Source: an uncultured Brevinema sp. (GTDB lineage Bacteria > Spirochaetota > Brevinematia > Brevinematales > Brevinemataceae). From it: DNA of 64,000 bases. The notes beneath the pieces are model-generated. The model was given only the letters and a program-made list of their open reading frames with translations. It was not told where the DNA came from and searched no databases. Position numbers and translations under genes: made by a program. How positions within the stretch are numbered: position 1 is the stretch's first letter; every line of letters starts with the position of its first letter. The DNA lies in contig CAMQVI010000003.1 of the NCBI GenBank assembly GCA_947038195.1, forward strand, positions 1 to 64,000, read 5' to 3'. Shown piece by piece: positions 15,393 through 24,882 of this stretch.

Positions 15393-16331
15393 TTATTCTT
15401 CTGTTTCAGATTCTGCTATCGTTCCTTTGAGAGCATCTTCGTATTGAGTGTCGTCAAGAGGGTGTGTCGTAACATCCCAAGGGAGAGCCACCATTGCTCC
15501 ACCTTCTTGTTGCACATCGTAAGTCCCACCGACGGATTGTCCTCCGTCTAGGATAAGATTGTGGGTTATGGTGCCTTTATAGATACCATCTACATGAAAA
15601 GTCCCTACTAATTTTCCATCTTGAGCAAAGAGTTTGAATATTTGTACTTCATAGGTACCGTTTAATCGGAGACTTTGGTCAACAAAGTCTTTATAGGTAA
15701 TAGTAACTTTAAAAGGTTTTCTAATGATCCCCGTAGTTTTATAGATTAATTGACCTTCTTTCCAGCCCTTTTTCTTTTCTCCAAAGAAATTGAGCATTTT
15801 CATCGTACGTATACGGGGTAGAGAAGAATCAATAGCTTTTTGGAATTCTAAAAAGAATTCTTTATCGCTCACTTTTCTATGTCCGACATTAGAATAAGTA
15901 GCAAGGGTGATAATGTTGGTTTCTATGGGGATAGCAATATTAGTACCACTTTTTTCGATGGCTTTTAGTCTCTTTTTTAGTTGTCTTTTAGTCTCTTCTA
16001 TAGGGGCAATATTGGTTTTGAACGCATTGACAGTATAGATATGTTGTCCAAAAGGAATCGTATAATCTGTAAAAGATGTTTTTGGGGTGAGGGGGACGAG
16101 GATATTGGTTTTCAAATCCACTTTTTTCCCTTTAACAGTAGATTCGGGAGTGTCGTATACACGCTCTAAGGTATAATATTGAGCTGTGGGTATAGGGTCC
16201 CAAGATATCTCCACTTTATTATCGAAGTTCCCTTGACTGACTTGGACTTTGTAGGGGACTTCTGTTACCACTTCCTCTTTAGCAAATAAATTAGAGGCTG
16301 TGAGTAAATAGAGTAGTAAGAAATAATTCAT
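15393..16331 (-). CDS. Exported protein with an N-terminal fibronectin-III-like domain
   Basis: 312 residues. Signal peptide at 1-18 (hydrophobic LLLYLLTAS then LFAKEE). Residues ~27-105 have the strand pattern of a fibronectin type III domain (VEISWDPIPTAQYYTLER). A basic helical region follows (~110-125), then a beta-rich C-terminal part with IYKTTGIIRKPFKVTITYKD and several Gly-rich turns. It may be a periplasmic or outer-membrane-associated protein. Gene symbol and function are not recognised. It follows tmk at 61 bases with AAGGAG as ribosome site. Confidence 0.6.
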   Translation of the reverse strand: MNYFLLLYLLTASNLFAKEEVVTEVPYKVQVSQGNFDNKVEISWDPIPTAQYYTLERVYDTPESTVKGKKVDLKTNILVPLTPKTSFTDYTIPFGQHIYTVNAFKTNIAPIEETKRQLKKRLKAIEKSGTNIAIPIETNIITLATYSNVGHRKVSDKEFFLEFQKAIDSSLPRIRTMKMLNFFGEKKKGWKEGQLIYKTTGIIRKPFKVTITYKDFVDQSLRLNGTYEVQIFKLFAQDGKLVGTFHVDGIYKGTITHNLILDGGQSVGGTYDVQQEGGAMVALPWDVTTHPLDDTQYEDALKGTIAESETEE

Positions 16332-16392
16332 TTTTTCTCCTTTGTAAATAATGAATAAAATAATAATAAATACAGGGTTTTCTTACTAGATA

Positions 16393-17013
16393 CTAAAATC
16401 GACTATCAAGCTTTTTTAAGGATAATAATATTTCTTGGTGTATGGTTTCGGGATCAGGATCCCCTTCTATGATTTGGAAATAATTGTAATCTTTAGCAAT
16501 AGATATATAGGCATCATATATTTTTTTATGAAAATGCTCTTCTTCTTGTTCTATTCTATCTAAGCCTATTTTCTTTTTATCGATGAGCCTAGCTCTAGCG
16601 ACTTCGTAGGAAGGCTTTAATAAAAAAGTAATCTCTGGCTCTAATCCCAGTGTTACAGTTTTAGAGATGTCTTGTAATACTTTAATATCAAGTCCACGAG
16701 CATATCCTTGATATGCTAAGGAAGAATGAAAGTAGCGATCACTAATAACAATATAATTTTCTTCTAGTTTAGGTTTTATTATTGTTTCGGTAAGCTGAGT
16801 ACGAGACGCTGATAGGATAAAAAATTCTGCTAAGGGAGTGCAGTATTGATTTAGGAGGATGGAGCGTAATTGTTCGCCAATTTCTGTGCCACCAGGCTCT
16901 CTTACGAGAAATGCAGGAATATTATGGGTCTTACAATATTCCACAAGTTTTAGGCTCTGTAGGGACTTGCCTGAGCATTCCACGCCTTCAAAAGTAATAA
17001 AAAATCCAGCCAT
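16393..17013 (-). CDS. tmk: Thymidylate kinase
   Basis: Phosphorylates dTMP to dTDP in nucleotide synthesis. 206 residues, normal for the family. P-loop EGVECSGKS (9-17), REPGGTEIGEQLR (~39-51) and DRYFHSSLAYQG (92-103) are diagnostic. The frame opens at 17040, but the minus-strand -10 box at 17041-17046 overlaps that codon, so it would be outside the transcript; the ATG at 17011-17013 has GAGGG at 5 bases and gives the expected N terminus. Confidence 0.95.
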   Translation of the reverse strand: MAGFFITFEGVECSGKSLQSLKLVEYCKTHNIPAFLVREPGGTEIGEQLRSILLNQYCTPLAEFFILSASRTQLTETIIKPKLEENYIVISDRYFHSSLAYQGYARGLDIKVLQDISKTVTLGLEPEITFLLKPSYEVARARLIDKKKIGLDRIEQEEEHFHKKIYDAYISIAKDYNYFQIIEGDPDPETIHQEILLSLKKLDSRF

Positions 17014-17040
17014 ATTTCCCTCATTATTTAGTTTTTTCAT

Positions 17041-17069
17041 ATTATAAAGTAAAGCTCTTTATATGTCAA
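17041..17069 (-). promoter_or_regulatory. Promoter of tmk
   Basis: TTGACA (17064-17069) and TATAAT (17041-17046) on the minus strand with a 17-base spacer. It fixes the tmk start at 17013. Confidence 0.7.
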
Positions 17070-17088
17070 GGTAAATTATATTAGAGAT

Positions 17089-17163
17089 AAGTGTTGTAAT
17101 ACTTGACCAAAATCACATTCTTTTTTATAATGTATCATAATAGAGGTAAGTATTTTAATATTT
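17089..17163. promoter_or_regulatory. Duplicated dyad element around the promoter at 17103
   Basis: AAGTGTTGTAATACTT (17089-17104) and AAGTATTTTAATATTT (17148-17163) are related imperfect palindromes, both preceded by TAGAGRT and both followed by TTGNCC-like bases, with a period of 59. One overlaps the -35 box and the other follows the -10 box, the usual layout of a repressor operator pair. Confidence 0.4.
17103..17131 (+). promoter_or_regulatory. Promoter of the acidic TPR-like protein gene
   Basis: TTGACC (17103-17108) and TATAAT (17126-17131) with 17 bases between, about 60 bases before the ATG at 17193. Confidence 0.65.
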
Positions 17164-17192
17164 GTCCTAAATTAAAAAAATAGGAGAATACT

Positions 17193-17906
17193 ATGAAAAA
17201 AATGTTATTAGTATTATTATTGTTAGGGATTAATGTTTCTTTACACGCCCAATTACACACTGGGATTTTAGATATGTCTCCTAGGGATAGAAAATTTCTC
17301 GCCCAATCCATGAAAGAAACGGCTGATATTTACCAAGAATTAAATCGCACTCAAAAAGCTAATGAATATTATACAGTATCTCTAAAAGTTTACCCTATAG
17401 GAGATAGTGCTCACCAATTAGCCAATCAATTAGGTATCCTTTTGGACGATGAGCAAACGTATAGTAACTTCATCGCAGAAGCTGATAAGACTTATGAATA
17501 TGCTGCTTATGATAGAGCTTTGTCCCTTTATTTTATGGCTAACGAGTTAGAAGCTCCCCTAGATCTTTATAAAAAAATAGCTGACACTTACACGATGTTA
17601 GAAGATTCCGAAAATGCATCTTATTATAACACTCTTGCTAAGGGTGATAATCCAGCAGACGGAATGATACTAGAAGAGTCTACAATGGATGCTGTTCCTG
17701 CAGAGCTCACAGCAGATGATACTATGCCTACTGATTCTACAGAGCCCGCGATAGCAGACACTATCTTTACTGAAACAGAAGAAAATCCCACTATGGATGA
17801 GTATGAATATGGGTATGACTACGAAACAGAAGAAGACGAAGATGAAACAATGGATGAAGAAGAGATGGATGAAGAACCTAGTATAGAAGAAATGTACGAT
17901 TACTAA
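17193..17906 (+). CDS. Exported TPR-like protein with a very acidic C-terminal tail
   Basis: 237 residues. Signal peptide at ~1-20 (MLLVLLLLGINVSLHAQ). Residues ~25-150 are helical with tetratricopeptide-like pairs (NEYYTVSLKVYPIGDSAHQ and YDRALSLYFMANELE). From ~165 the chain is low-complexity and becomes almost pure Asp/Glu/Tyr (EYGYDYETEEDEDETMDEE). Such tails can bind cations or basic partners; function is unknown. AGGAG precedes the ATG, and a hairpin follows the stop before the helicase gene. Confidence 0.6.
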   Translation: MKKMLLVLLLLGINVSLHAQLHTGILDMSPRDRKFLAQSMKETADIYQELNRTQKANEYYTVSLKVYPIGDSAHQLANQLGILLDDEQTYSNFIAEADKTYEYAAYDRALSLYFMANELEAPLDLYKKIADTYTMLEDSENASYYNTLAKGDNPADGMILEESTMDAVPAELTADDTMPTDSTEPAIADTIFTETEENPTMDEYEYGYDYETEEDEDETMDEEEMDEEPSIEEMYDY

Positions 17907-17913
17907 AAATAAT

Positions 17914-17948
17914 AATAAATAAGCTACACAAGGTGTAGCTTATTTATT
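17914..17948 (+). terminator. Hairpin between the TPR-like gene and the helicase gene
   Basis: AATAAATAAGCTACAC (17914-17929) pairs with GTGTAGCTTATTTATT (17933-17948), 3-base loop. The T tract is poor, so termination may be partial or the hairpin may protect a processed end. Confidence 0.5.
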
Positions 17949-17963
17949 ATAGAGAGATAAGGA

Positions 17964-20900
17964 ATGGCTTTACAATTTGATGACCCAAGTGTCGTTTTTA
18001 ATATAAAAAAAGGGATGATCTTAGAGGCTTCTGCTGGTAGTGGAAAAACGACAGTTTTAACAGAACGGTGGCTAGCTTCTTTTATTTATCTTATAGTATG
18101 GGAACAAAAATCTATATCTGAGGCTTTGAGAGGCTTGACAGCTCTTACGTTCACAAGAAAAGCTGCTACAGAGATGAAAATGCGGATTCGTTCCCGTATA
18201 GATGAACTGTGGGAAGGTAATGAGCTAAAGAGTACTTTAGATGCTATTGCAGAATATGAAGGACCTCCCCCTCATAGTATAGAACAGATTAAATTTTATC
18301 TTAACAGTAAAAAAGAAAATATTGATGACCTTTTGTCTAGTGCAGTGATTACGACTATTAATTCTTATGTTCTTAATCTCTTGAGGTCTTATCCTTTAGA
18401 ATTAGATAGTGATATAGGTCTTAATCCCGAAGAAGGGGCTTATGATGTTTCTGCTACTGAAAAAGAAGCTCAATTACAAGTTTTACGTTCTCTCTTACAA
18501 GAAGAATTTCCTAAATTAGCTCCTATATTTCAATTAGGGGTTAGTTTAGTAGGGCTAAGTAAATGGGTAAATTTTTTAGAACAACAAAGAAAGCTTATTT
18601 CTCAATACGGGGAAGATGCTATTAAAAAAGCTTTAGAAGCGTCTTCTTATTTTCAATGGAATGAAGAGCTTTTAAAAATCGCTCAGGAAGAAGGGCAGAA
18701 AGAAAAAATTTACAATCTCATAAAACCTTCTATTAATGCTTTTTTAGAAATAGCAGCTAGAGAAATTGCCTTTAATGGTAAGCTCACTAATGGAAATGAT
18801 ACTATTTATCATACTTTAAAACAAAATAATAGTGAGGACTTGTTAACGATTTTTTCTAAAGACCTGCTAGGGGTTTATAAACTCCCTACCAAAACCCAAA
18901 AAGAAGAATTGAACGCCTTGAGGGAAGATTCTCATTTAGCTTATCAAGTATTTTTAGATAATCTCTATAAAATAATTGTCCCCCTCATAGTGCCTATTTC
19001 TAATCAATGTTCTAAAGTCTTAAAAGAGCTACAAGCTCAATATGGGGAAATATCTTTTGGGGAGAGTGAGATTCTCCTCCTCGAATCTTTTAAAAAAAAT
19101 AATTTCCTCTCTAAAATTCATAGTCAAATGCGGTTTTTCTTTGCCGATGAATTTCAAGATACTTCTGACGTTCAAAAAGAGATGTTTGATTTGATTATTA
19201 AAGATGATAGGGTGGTGCCTTTTTTTGTGGGAGATCCTAAACAAGCTATCTATAGTTTTAGAAAAGCCAATGTTTATGTTTTTGATGCTACGGTTAAAGA
19301 GTTTGAAGCAAGGGATTACAACCATAAACTTTTAAATACTAATTATCGTTCGGCAAGCTCTCATGTGAGTCTCGTAAACTATCTTTTTGAAAATATTTTT
19401 GCTGAGGATTATTCTAAAATTAATTATACACCCCAATTAGCTCATAAAGAACAAGAGGGGACTTTCTTGTATACTCTTGCTCTTGAAAAAGAAGGGAAAG
19501 AAAAAATTCTCACGAAAGATTATCTAGAGAGAGCTTACTATGATGCTTTGTATTTATTGGATAAAATGCTAAAAGATAATATTGCTCCTCAAGATATTAT
19601 GATACTTTTTCGCAATAGAAATTCTATTTTAGAGTTTTACATGCTTTCTAAAAAATATTACCCCTCTCTTCCTCTCTCTTCTTCTGTACGTAATATTTTA
19701 TGGGATAATCACCATATTACGCCTCTTCTTAGTTTTTTGAGGGTCTTGGTTAATCCTCACCACAATCTCACTTTGATTAGCTTGTTAAAATCACCTCTTT
19801 TTCGTAAAAATGATGTGGAAATCAATCTCATGCTTATAAACGCTCAGGATCAAAAATTGTCTCTTTGGGATGTTTTAGAGGGAGAAGAATATCATGTGGT
19901 TAAAGAATTTATAGTTCTAAGAGATAGGATTTCTTTAGAGGAATTGTTGTCTCTTCTCATAAAAGAGCTACATTATGAAGATTTTCTCTATGCTATCGCC
20001 GAATCAGGGGATGCCTTAGCGACTTTGAGTCTTTTTGTGGAAGAGGCTCAAAAATTACAAGAAAAAAGGGATATGAGTTTAAGCGATTTTATTAGCTATA
20101 TAGATCAAAAAAAGCAAGAAACAGAAGAGGCGTCTTTTTCTGGAGAAAATGCTCTTCGTCTTATGACAGTACACTCTTCAAAAGGCTTGGAGTCTCCTCA
20201 TGTGATTTATATCCATAAGTATAATAAAACGGAGGCTAAGGCGCGTTACCCTCTCTATCTCGATCACAAAATAGCCTTTGATATTTTAGGGAAGGGATTG
20301 ATTGCTACAAGTTTAGGGGAAAATGCTCTTAAAGAAACCTTGTCCGAAGAAAAAAGACTAGCATATGTAGCCGTGACAAGGGCTAAAGAAAGCTTTTATT
20401 TTTGTGCGCTCTCTAGTAAGTCCAAAAATGATTCGTCTGACTTTGAAACTCAGTGGGCTTCTTTTCTCAATCAAGAATTAATAGCAGAAAATCCCACCTT
20501 GCAGTCCAATAAACTAGAAATTCTAGAAGATATTGCTAAAAGAGAAGAAAGCCTTGTGGAAGAAGATAATAGCTCCTATACAGAAAGACATCAATTCTTA
20601 GAAGAGAAGGATAAGGTATTTGTAAGGCAAGAGCTCCCTCAATTTTTATCTGTCTCTCTATTATTAGATGCTGAGTTTAATAAAGATCAATTTTATGATA
20701 AGTATATAAGGCATTCTTTTAATCTCATTGATTCCTTAAGAGAGCTGAGCGAAGAGGAATTTGTTTTACAGAGTCCTTCTCCTATGGATATAGGAAATAT
20801 AGTGCATATCCTTCTCCAAAAATTCGATGTACCTGAAAGAGAAGATGTTTTGAATTATTTACATATACACCATTTAGAACAGGAAGAGGCTTTTGATTTG

Positions 20901-21353
20901 GTTTTGTCTTATGCTTATGCTTACTGGGAATCTGATTTTTATCAAAATCTCATCAAAGGGACTGTTACTCAAGAAAAAGAAAGGCAGGTTTTATACTTAC
21001 TTCCTAATGATATTATGATGAGGGCGACATCAGACCTTTATGTGTCTTCAGAAGAAGATAAGCATACTATTGTAGATTATAAACTCTCTATAGGCAAAAA
21101 TATATCACGTTATCATAGACAATTATCTTATTATGCTTTATTATCAGAAAAATCTGGGTATAGAGTGGATGAGCTGGTGCTGTTTGACCTCAAAGAAGGG
21201 AAAGAGCGTATCTTGTCATGGGATAAAAAAGAAACGGAAAAGGCTTTTGATGATGCCATTCAATCGGCTATGAATTATCTTACTAATGTTACTATAGATG
21301 AAGAAGATAAAGACGGTATTGATTGGGAAGAAAGAAGAGGTCTTTTTTCTTAA
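17964..21353 (+). CDS. addA: UvrD-family helicase with PD-(D/E)XK nuclease domain, AddA/RecB-like
   Basis: 1129 residues. Superfamily 1A helicase: Walker A EASAGSGKTT (21-30), motif Ia ALTFTRKAATEMK, motif II FADEFQDTSD, motif III VGDPKQAIYSF, motif IV TNYRSASS, motif V LMTVHSSKGLE, motif VI AYVAVTRAKE. The C-terminal nuclease has an N/H motif (MDIGNIVHILLQKF) and the D...VDYK core (RATSDLYV, then IVDYKLS). This is the architecture of AddA and RecB, which resect double-strand breaks toward Chi. A partner AddB or RecC is not in the window. The ATG is only a few bases from AAGGA; an internal ATG at residue 18 is an alternative start. Confidence 0.85.
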   Translation: MALQFDDPSVVFNIKKGMILEASAGSGKTTVLTERWLASFIYLIVWEQKSISEALRGLTALTFTRKAATEMKMRIRSRIDELWEGNELKSTLDAIAEYEGPPPHSIEQIKFYLNSKKENIDDLLSSAVITTINSYVLNLLRSYPLELDSDIGLNPEEGAYDVSATEKEAQLQVLRSLLQEEFPKLAPIFQLGVSLVGLSKWVNFLEQQRKLISQYGEDAIKKALEASSYFQWNEELLKIAQEEGQKEKIYNLIKPSINAFLEIAAREIAFNGKLTNGNDTIYHTLKQNNSEDLLTIFSKDLLGVYKLPTKTQKEELNALREDSHLAYQVFLDNLYKIIVPLIVPISNQCSKVLKELQAQYGEISFGESEILLLESFKKNNFLSKIHSQMRFFFADEFQDTSDVQKEMFDLIIKDDRVVPFFVGDPKQAIYSFRKANVYVFDATVKEFEARDYNHKLLNTNYRSASSHVSLVNYLFENIFAEDYSKINYTPQLAHKEQEGTFLYTLALEKEGKEKILTKDYLERAYYDALYLLDKMLKDNIAPQDIMILFRNRNSILEFYMLSKKYYPSLPLSSSVRNILWDNHHITPLLSFLRVLVNPHHNLTLISLLKSPLFRKNDVEINLMLINAQDQKLSLWDVLEGEEYHVVKEFIVLRDRISLEELLSLLIKELHYEDFLYAIAESGDALATLSLFVEEAQKLQEKRDMSLSDFISYIDQKKQETEEASFSGENALRLMTVHSSKGLESPHVIYIHKYNKTEAKARYPLYLDHKIAFDILGKGLIATSLGENALKETLSEEKRLAYVAVTRAKESFYFCALSSKSKNDSSDFETQWASFLNQELIAENPTLQSNKLEILEDIAKREESLVEEDNSSYTERHQFLEEKDKVFVRQELPQFLSVSLLLDAEFNKDQFYDKYIRHSFNLIDSLRELSEEEFVLQSPSPMDIGNIVHILLQKFDVPEREDVLNYLHIHHLEQEEAFDLVLSYAYAYWESDFYQNLIKGTVTQEKERQVLYLLPNDIMMRATSDLYVSSEEDKHTIVDYKLSIGKNISRYHRQLSYYALLSEKSGYRVDELVLFDLKEGKERILSWDKKETEKAFDDAIQSAMNYLTNVTIDEEDKDGIDWEERRGLFS

Positions 21354-21826
21354 GTGATAAGATCAATAATGAGTCCTTTTAGCTGATCGGTGAGTGCCAT
21401 AATATCGATACGATTTTTTTCATCTCTAAGGATTTTTTCGGCCAACTCTGCTAATACTTCATCTATCGCTTGAGCCGTACGAAATTCTTTGGTGCCTGTT
21501 AAGCCTCTTCGTCCTATCGTGGACTGCATTTCCATATTACGAGCCACACCCTTAAGGAGTAGGCGTATATGTTTTTTATAACGGAAAAAAGTCTCAGGCA
21601 AGGGTTTTTCTATAAGTTCTTGTCCTATCCTATCTAACTCGTCTGCTAATACAGAAATATTACTAAGCACATGGTCGGGCTCACTAAATATCGTTTCGAT
21701 AATAGGCTCATCCCCCGTATCTTCTATCATTTTAGAAAAAGAATTGGTGGTGATGGGGGCTCTTTTTTTAGACTGTCCTAGTCCTAGAGATTTAGTTTTA
21801 GCGGAGTTTGGTGGTACGATTTTCAT
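21350..21826 (-). CDS. yaaR: YaaR-like DUF327 family protein
   Basis: 158 residues of the DUF327 (YaaR-like) family, known from spirochaetes and Firmicutes but without a settled function. Disordered basic N terminus (1-30), then a helical core with the family pattern LADELDRIGQELIEKPLPE and RYKKHIRLLLKGVARN (~60-110). Third gene of the ptsI-ruvA-yaaR operon, 11 bases after ruvA. Its last four bases overlap the end of the convergent helicase gene, and no terminator is visible between them. Confidence 0.75.
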   Translation of the reverse strand: MKIVPPNSAKTKSLGLGQSKKRAPITTNSFSKMIEDTGDEPIIETIFSEPDHVLSNISVLADELDRIGQELIEKPLPETFFRYKKHIRLLLKGVARNMEMQSTIGRRGLTGTKEFRTAQAIDEVLAELAEKILRDEKNRIDIMALTDQLKGLIIDLIT

Positions 21827-21837
21827 AAATATTAATC

Positions 21838-22446
21838 CTAATGAGAAGATAAGTAAGCAAGAAACTCGGAAACAAGAATTTCTGTGGCTTTAGTATTGTC
21901 GACACTTTCAAAAAAAGCATCCAAAGGTCTTTTGACTTCGCCATCGGTGTATCCCAAAGCACGCATCGTGAGGAGTAGCTCTGTTTTCTTTTTAGAGCTA
22001 GGGTCTTGGCTAGGTAAGACATCTTTAAATCCAATAAGACTTTTTTTTAATTTTTCTTGAAGGTCAAGGATTAATTGCTCTGCTTTTTTGGAGGAAATAC
22101 CTTTGACTTTGTTAAGACTTGTGATATCTCCAGAAACAATAGCCATTCTAAGATCATTACCCGAAAACTCTCCGAGAATTTTCATTCCTTGTTTAGGACC
22201 TATACCTTTAGCGGTGATAAGAATCTCAAAAAGATTTTTTTCTCCCATACTAGGAAAACCTACAAGATACATTTCTTGTTCTCTGACTATCATCGTGGTA
22301 TACAGTAGCGTTTCTTGGCCTAACTCAGGAAGCTGATCAAGGACGGGGTTGGAAACTAAAATTTCGTAAAATACCCCTGAGTTAGTCTCTAAGGTGACTT
22401 TAGGGGCTGTTTTGTCGTGAATTATTCCTTTAATGGCAGAAATCAT
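21838..22446 (-). CDS. ruvA: Holliday junction branch migration protein RuvA
   Basis: 202 residues with the three RuvA domains: N-terminal OB fold (~1-62, starting MISAIKGIIHDK), two helix-hairpin-helix motifs (LITAKGIGPKQGMKIL ~77-92 and LNKVKGISSKKAEQLILDL ~110-128), and a C-terminal RuvB-binding domain (~150-202, LTMRALGYTDGEV). It binds four-way junctions and loads the RuvB motor. RuvB is not adjacent. Start and ptsI stop overlap as ATGA, indicating translational coupling. Confidence 0.95.
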   Translation of the reverse strand: MISAIKGIIHDKTAPKVTLETNSGVFYEILVSNPVLDQLPELGQETLLYTTMIVREQEMYLVGFPSMGEKNLFEILITAKGIGPKQGMKILGEFSGNDLRMAIVSGDITSLNKVKGISSKKAEQLILDLQEKLKKSLIGFKDVLPSQDPSSKKKTELLLTMRALGYTDGEVKRPLDAFFESVDNTKATEILVSEFLAYLSSH

Positions 22447-24227
22447 GATTGCTCCTCGTCATCACTATAATCTACAATAGCATCAAAGCTTACCCCTCTA
22501 GATTTAAGGAAGTTATCAAGATCTTTTTGTAGGTAGGCTGTGATTTCGGATTCAAATATTAGAGGTTTGAGGTCTTCTGCTAATTTTTCACACTCTTCTT
22601 TAGAGCTATTCATAACAATGTATTTTATAATAGGAATATTAATAGGAGACATGCTAAAAGTCGTAATACCGAAACCTAGTAATAAACGAGCTAAATGGGG
22701 CTCTTTCCCTATTTCGCCACATATAGAGATAGGAATTTTATGTTCTTTACATGCTTGAGCTACGTGTCGAAGAACCATCAGGAGAGCTGGGTTAGAAGAG
22801 CTGTGATAATGAGCAACAGAAGTATTATTTCTATCCACTGCAAGAAGGTATTGAATAAGGTCATTGGAGCCTATACTTACAAAATCTGTATAAGGAAGAA
22901 AATCTCTAATAGCAATAGCTGTGGAAGGAACCTCTGCCATCATCCCAATAGGGATAGGGCATTCTCTATGTCCATGAATTTCTTCATAAATATCTAAACA
23001 AACTTTTTTTAAGCTTATAAAATCTTCTAAAGTGGAAATAAAAGGTATCATGATTTTAAGTCTAGGGTGTTTTTCGTAGGTAGTAATAAGGGCTCTTATT
23101 TGTTTTTTAAATTCTGTAGGGTCTTGTACAAAAAGACGAGTAGATCGGAAACCTAAGAAAGGATTGTCTTCGTTTACAGGGGATAGAGCGCTGTTCTTAA
23201 TAGTTTTATCCCCACCTATATCTAGGGTACGGATAGTAACAGGCCCTTTAGTCTGTTCCATTAATTTTTCATAGTAGCGAGCCTGATCTTCTTCGTCGAG
23301 GTAAGAAGATGAGGCAAGAAATAAGTCCTCTGTTCGGTATAGTCCTATACCATCGGCATGATATTTTTCTACTAGGCTAGTGTCATTAAGATTTCCTATA
23401 TTAGCCATGACGAAAACACACTCATTATCTTCGCTATTTTCAGCAGAACAATTTTTGGTAGTTTGGAGCATATCATGTTCGTATTGGATGCGTCTTTTTT
23501 TGATTTCTTGATATTGAGAAGATACGCTGGGGCTAGGTCCCAAAACAATAGTCCCTGTATAAGCATCCATAATGACACGATCTTTAGAAGAAAATAAATT
23601 GAACTGTTCTTTAATACCAAAAATAGCGGGAATATTTAAACTTTCTGCTAAAATCGCCGTATGAGAAGTCGCTCCACCCGTAGCAGTGATAATTCCTAGA
23701 ATATTAGTGGGGGGAATGTGTAGTAACTCAGCTACAGATAAAGATTCAGCGACAATAATCTTAGGTTTACGAAGAGCTTCAAAGCCCCCATGGCCTAAAA
23801 TTTTCTCGAGGATTTTATCACCTATAGATTTAAAATCGTCAAATCGAGAACGGAAATATTCATTTTCGATTTTAGAAAATTCTTGCTCAATGATTTTCAT
23901 CGTTTCTTGAACGGCTTTTACAGCAGTTCTTTTTTTTTCTTTGATTAGATTGGGAATATTTTGAGTAAAAGTAGGGTCGCCTAATAGAGCTATATAAAGT
24001 TCTATTAGCTGAGTGGTGGTAGATTTAGATTTTTCCTCGCTGGGCTGAAGAAGGTCTTGAAATTCTTTTTTTAGAGAATCAAGCACCCCTAGATAACAGG
24101 CAATTTCTGTCTCGACATCTAAAGGAGGTAGGTTTTTGTTGGGAATTGCTTTAACCGAATTTAATTTAATAAAGACAGAGCCTTCTACAATACCAGGATG
24201 AACGGGGAAGCCTTTTATGGTTGTCAT
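22443..24227 (-). CDS. ptsI: Phosphoenolpyruvate-protein phosphotransferase (PTS enzyme I)
   Basis: Takes phosphate from PEP and passes it to HPr to drive sugar PTS uptake. 594 residues, slightly longer than the usual ~570. Phospho-accepting His189 in GGATSHTAILA, swivel domain, and C-terminal PEP-binding TIM barrel with RTLDIGGDK, GFRSTRLF and GSNDLIQYLLAVDR. First gene of an operon with ruvA and yaaR, an unusual pairing; HPr is not adjacent. It would energise the EIIBC encoded at 7746. Confidence 0.95.
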   Translation of the reverse strand: MTTIKGFPVHPGIVEGSVFIKLNSVKAIPNKNLPPLDVETEIACYLGVLDSLKKEFQDLLQPSEEKSKSTTTQLIELYIALLGDPTFTQNIPNLIKEKKRTAVKAVQETMKIIEQEFSKIENEYFRSRFDDFKSIGDKILEKILGHGGFEALRKPKIIVAESLSVAELLHIPPTNILGIITATGGATSHTAILAESLNIPAIFGIKEQFNLFSSKDRVIMDAYTGTIVLGPSPSVSSQYQEIKKRRIQYEHDMLQTTKNCSAENSEDNECVFVMANIGNLNDTSLVEKYHADGIGLYRTEDLFLASSSYLDEEDQARYYEKLMEQTKGPVTIRTLDIGGDKTIKNSALSPVNEDNPFLGFRSTRLFVQDPTEFKKQIRALITTYEKHPRLKIMIPFISTLEDFISLKKVCLDIYEEIHGHRECPIPIGMMAEVPSTAIAIRDFLPYTDFVSIGSNDLIQYLLAVDRNNTSVAHYHSSSNPALLMVLRHVAQACKEHKIPISICGEIGKEPHLARLLLGFGITTFSMSPINIPIIKYIVMNSSKEECEKLAEDLKPLIFESEITAYLQKDLDNFLKSRGVSFDAIVDYSDDEEQS

Positions 24228-24261
24228 ATTCTATCCTAAAAATGAAATAATATATATATAT

Positions 24262-24289
24262 ATTATACAGGTATTTTGAAAAAAATCAA
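24262..24289 (-). promoter_or_regulatory. Promoter of the ptsI-ruvA-yaaR operon
   Basis: TTGATT (24284-24289) and TATAAT (24262-24267) on the minus strand, 16-base spacer. Confidence 0.6.
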
Positions 24290-24376
24290 CTATAAATATA
24301 TTATAGAACTTAATAAGGAAGGATATTATTTTTTTTCTAAGAATTCCGATAATTAAGATACCAAAAGGAGGATTTA

Positions 24377-24868
24377 GTGGAACAAATTATAGAGTATGTC
24401 GTTATCGCTTGTATTGTGTCAGGGGTGATTATTGGACTAGGGCAAGGTTTTGCAAAAATCTTTTTTTCTTGGTTTAGTTTATTTGTAGGAATAGTAGTAG
24501 CGATAAATTTTTCTTATGGGCTATTAGCTCGAATATTACCACAATATCAAAGTAATATCTTAGCTATTGTGGGTGCTGGACTGGTTTTATTTATTTTAGT
24601 TTATCTTGTTATTATGAATGTAGCTAAAATGGTAGCTAAAATGTGCCTACATCTTCATATGGGGGGATTGAACAGTCTTCTCGGAGGATTTTTTGCAGGG
24701 GTGCAAATGATGATAATAGCAGGATTGGCGATTTATTGGATTATGGTGGCAGGATGGGTTAATATGGAATCCTACCCAGTTTCTATGTTTTCAGCTTATT
24801 GGGCAGAGACCATTATTCTTCTTGTAGGTTCTCAAGTGGGATTCGTGAATAATCTTTTACAAAAATAG
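24377..24868 (+). CDS. CvpA family membrane protein
   Basis: 163 residues with four or five membrane helices and the CvpA-family pattern: a glycine-rich first loop (GVIIGLGQGFAKIFFSWFSL, ~17-36) and GGLNSLLGGFFAGVQMM (~94-110). CvpA proteins are linked to colicin V secretion and envelope integrity; the exact role is unknown. The start is GTG with a very strong AAAGGAGG. It forms a single-gene unit ended by a bidirectional terminator. Confidence 0.75.
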   Translation: MEQIIEYVVIACIVSGVIIGLGQGFAKIFFSWFSLFVGIVVAINFSYGLLARILPQYQSNILAIVGAGLVLFILVYLVIMNVAKMVAKMCLHLHMGGLNSLLGGFFAGVQMMIIAGLAIYWIMVAGWVNMESYPVSMFSAYWAETIILLVGSQVGFVNNLLQK

Positions 24869-24882
24869 TTTTTATTGTAATC

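Noticed and set aside
17014..17040. N-terminal extension of tmk
   Set aside because: The promoter -10 box touches that ATG, so it would not be transcribed.
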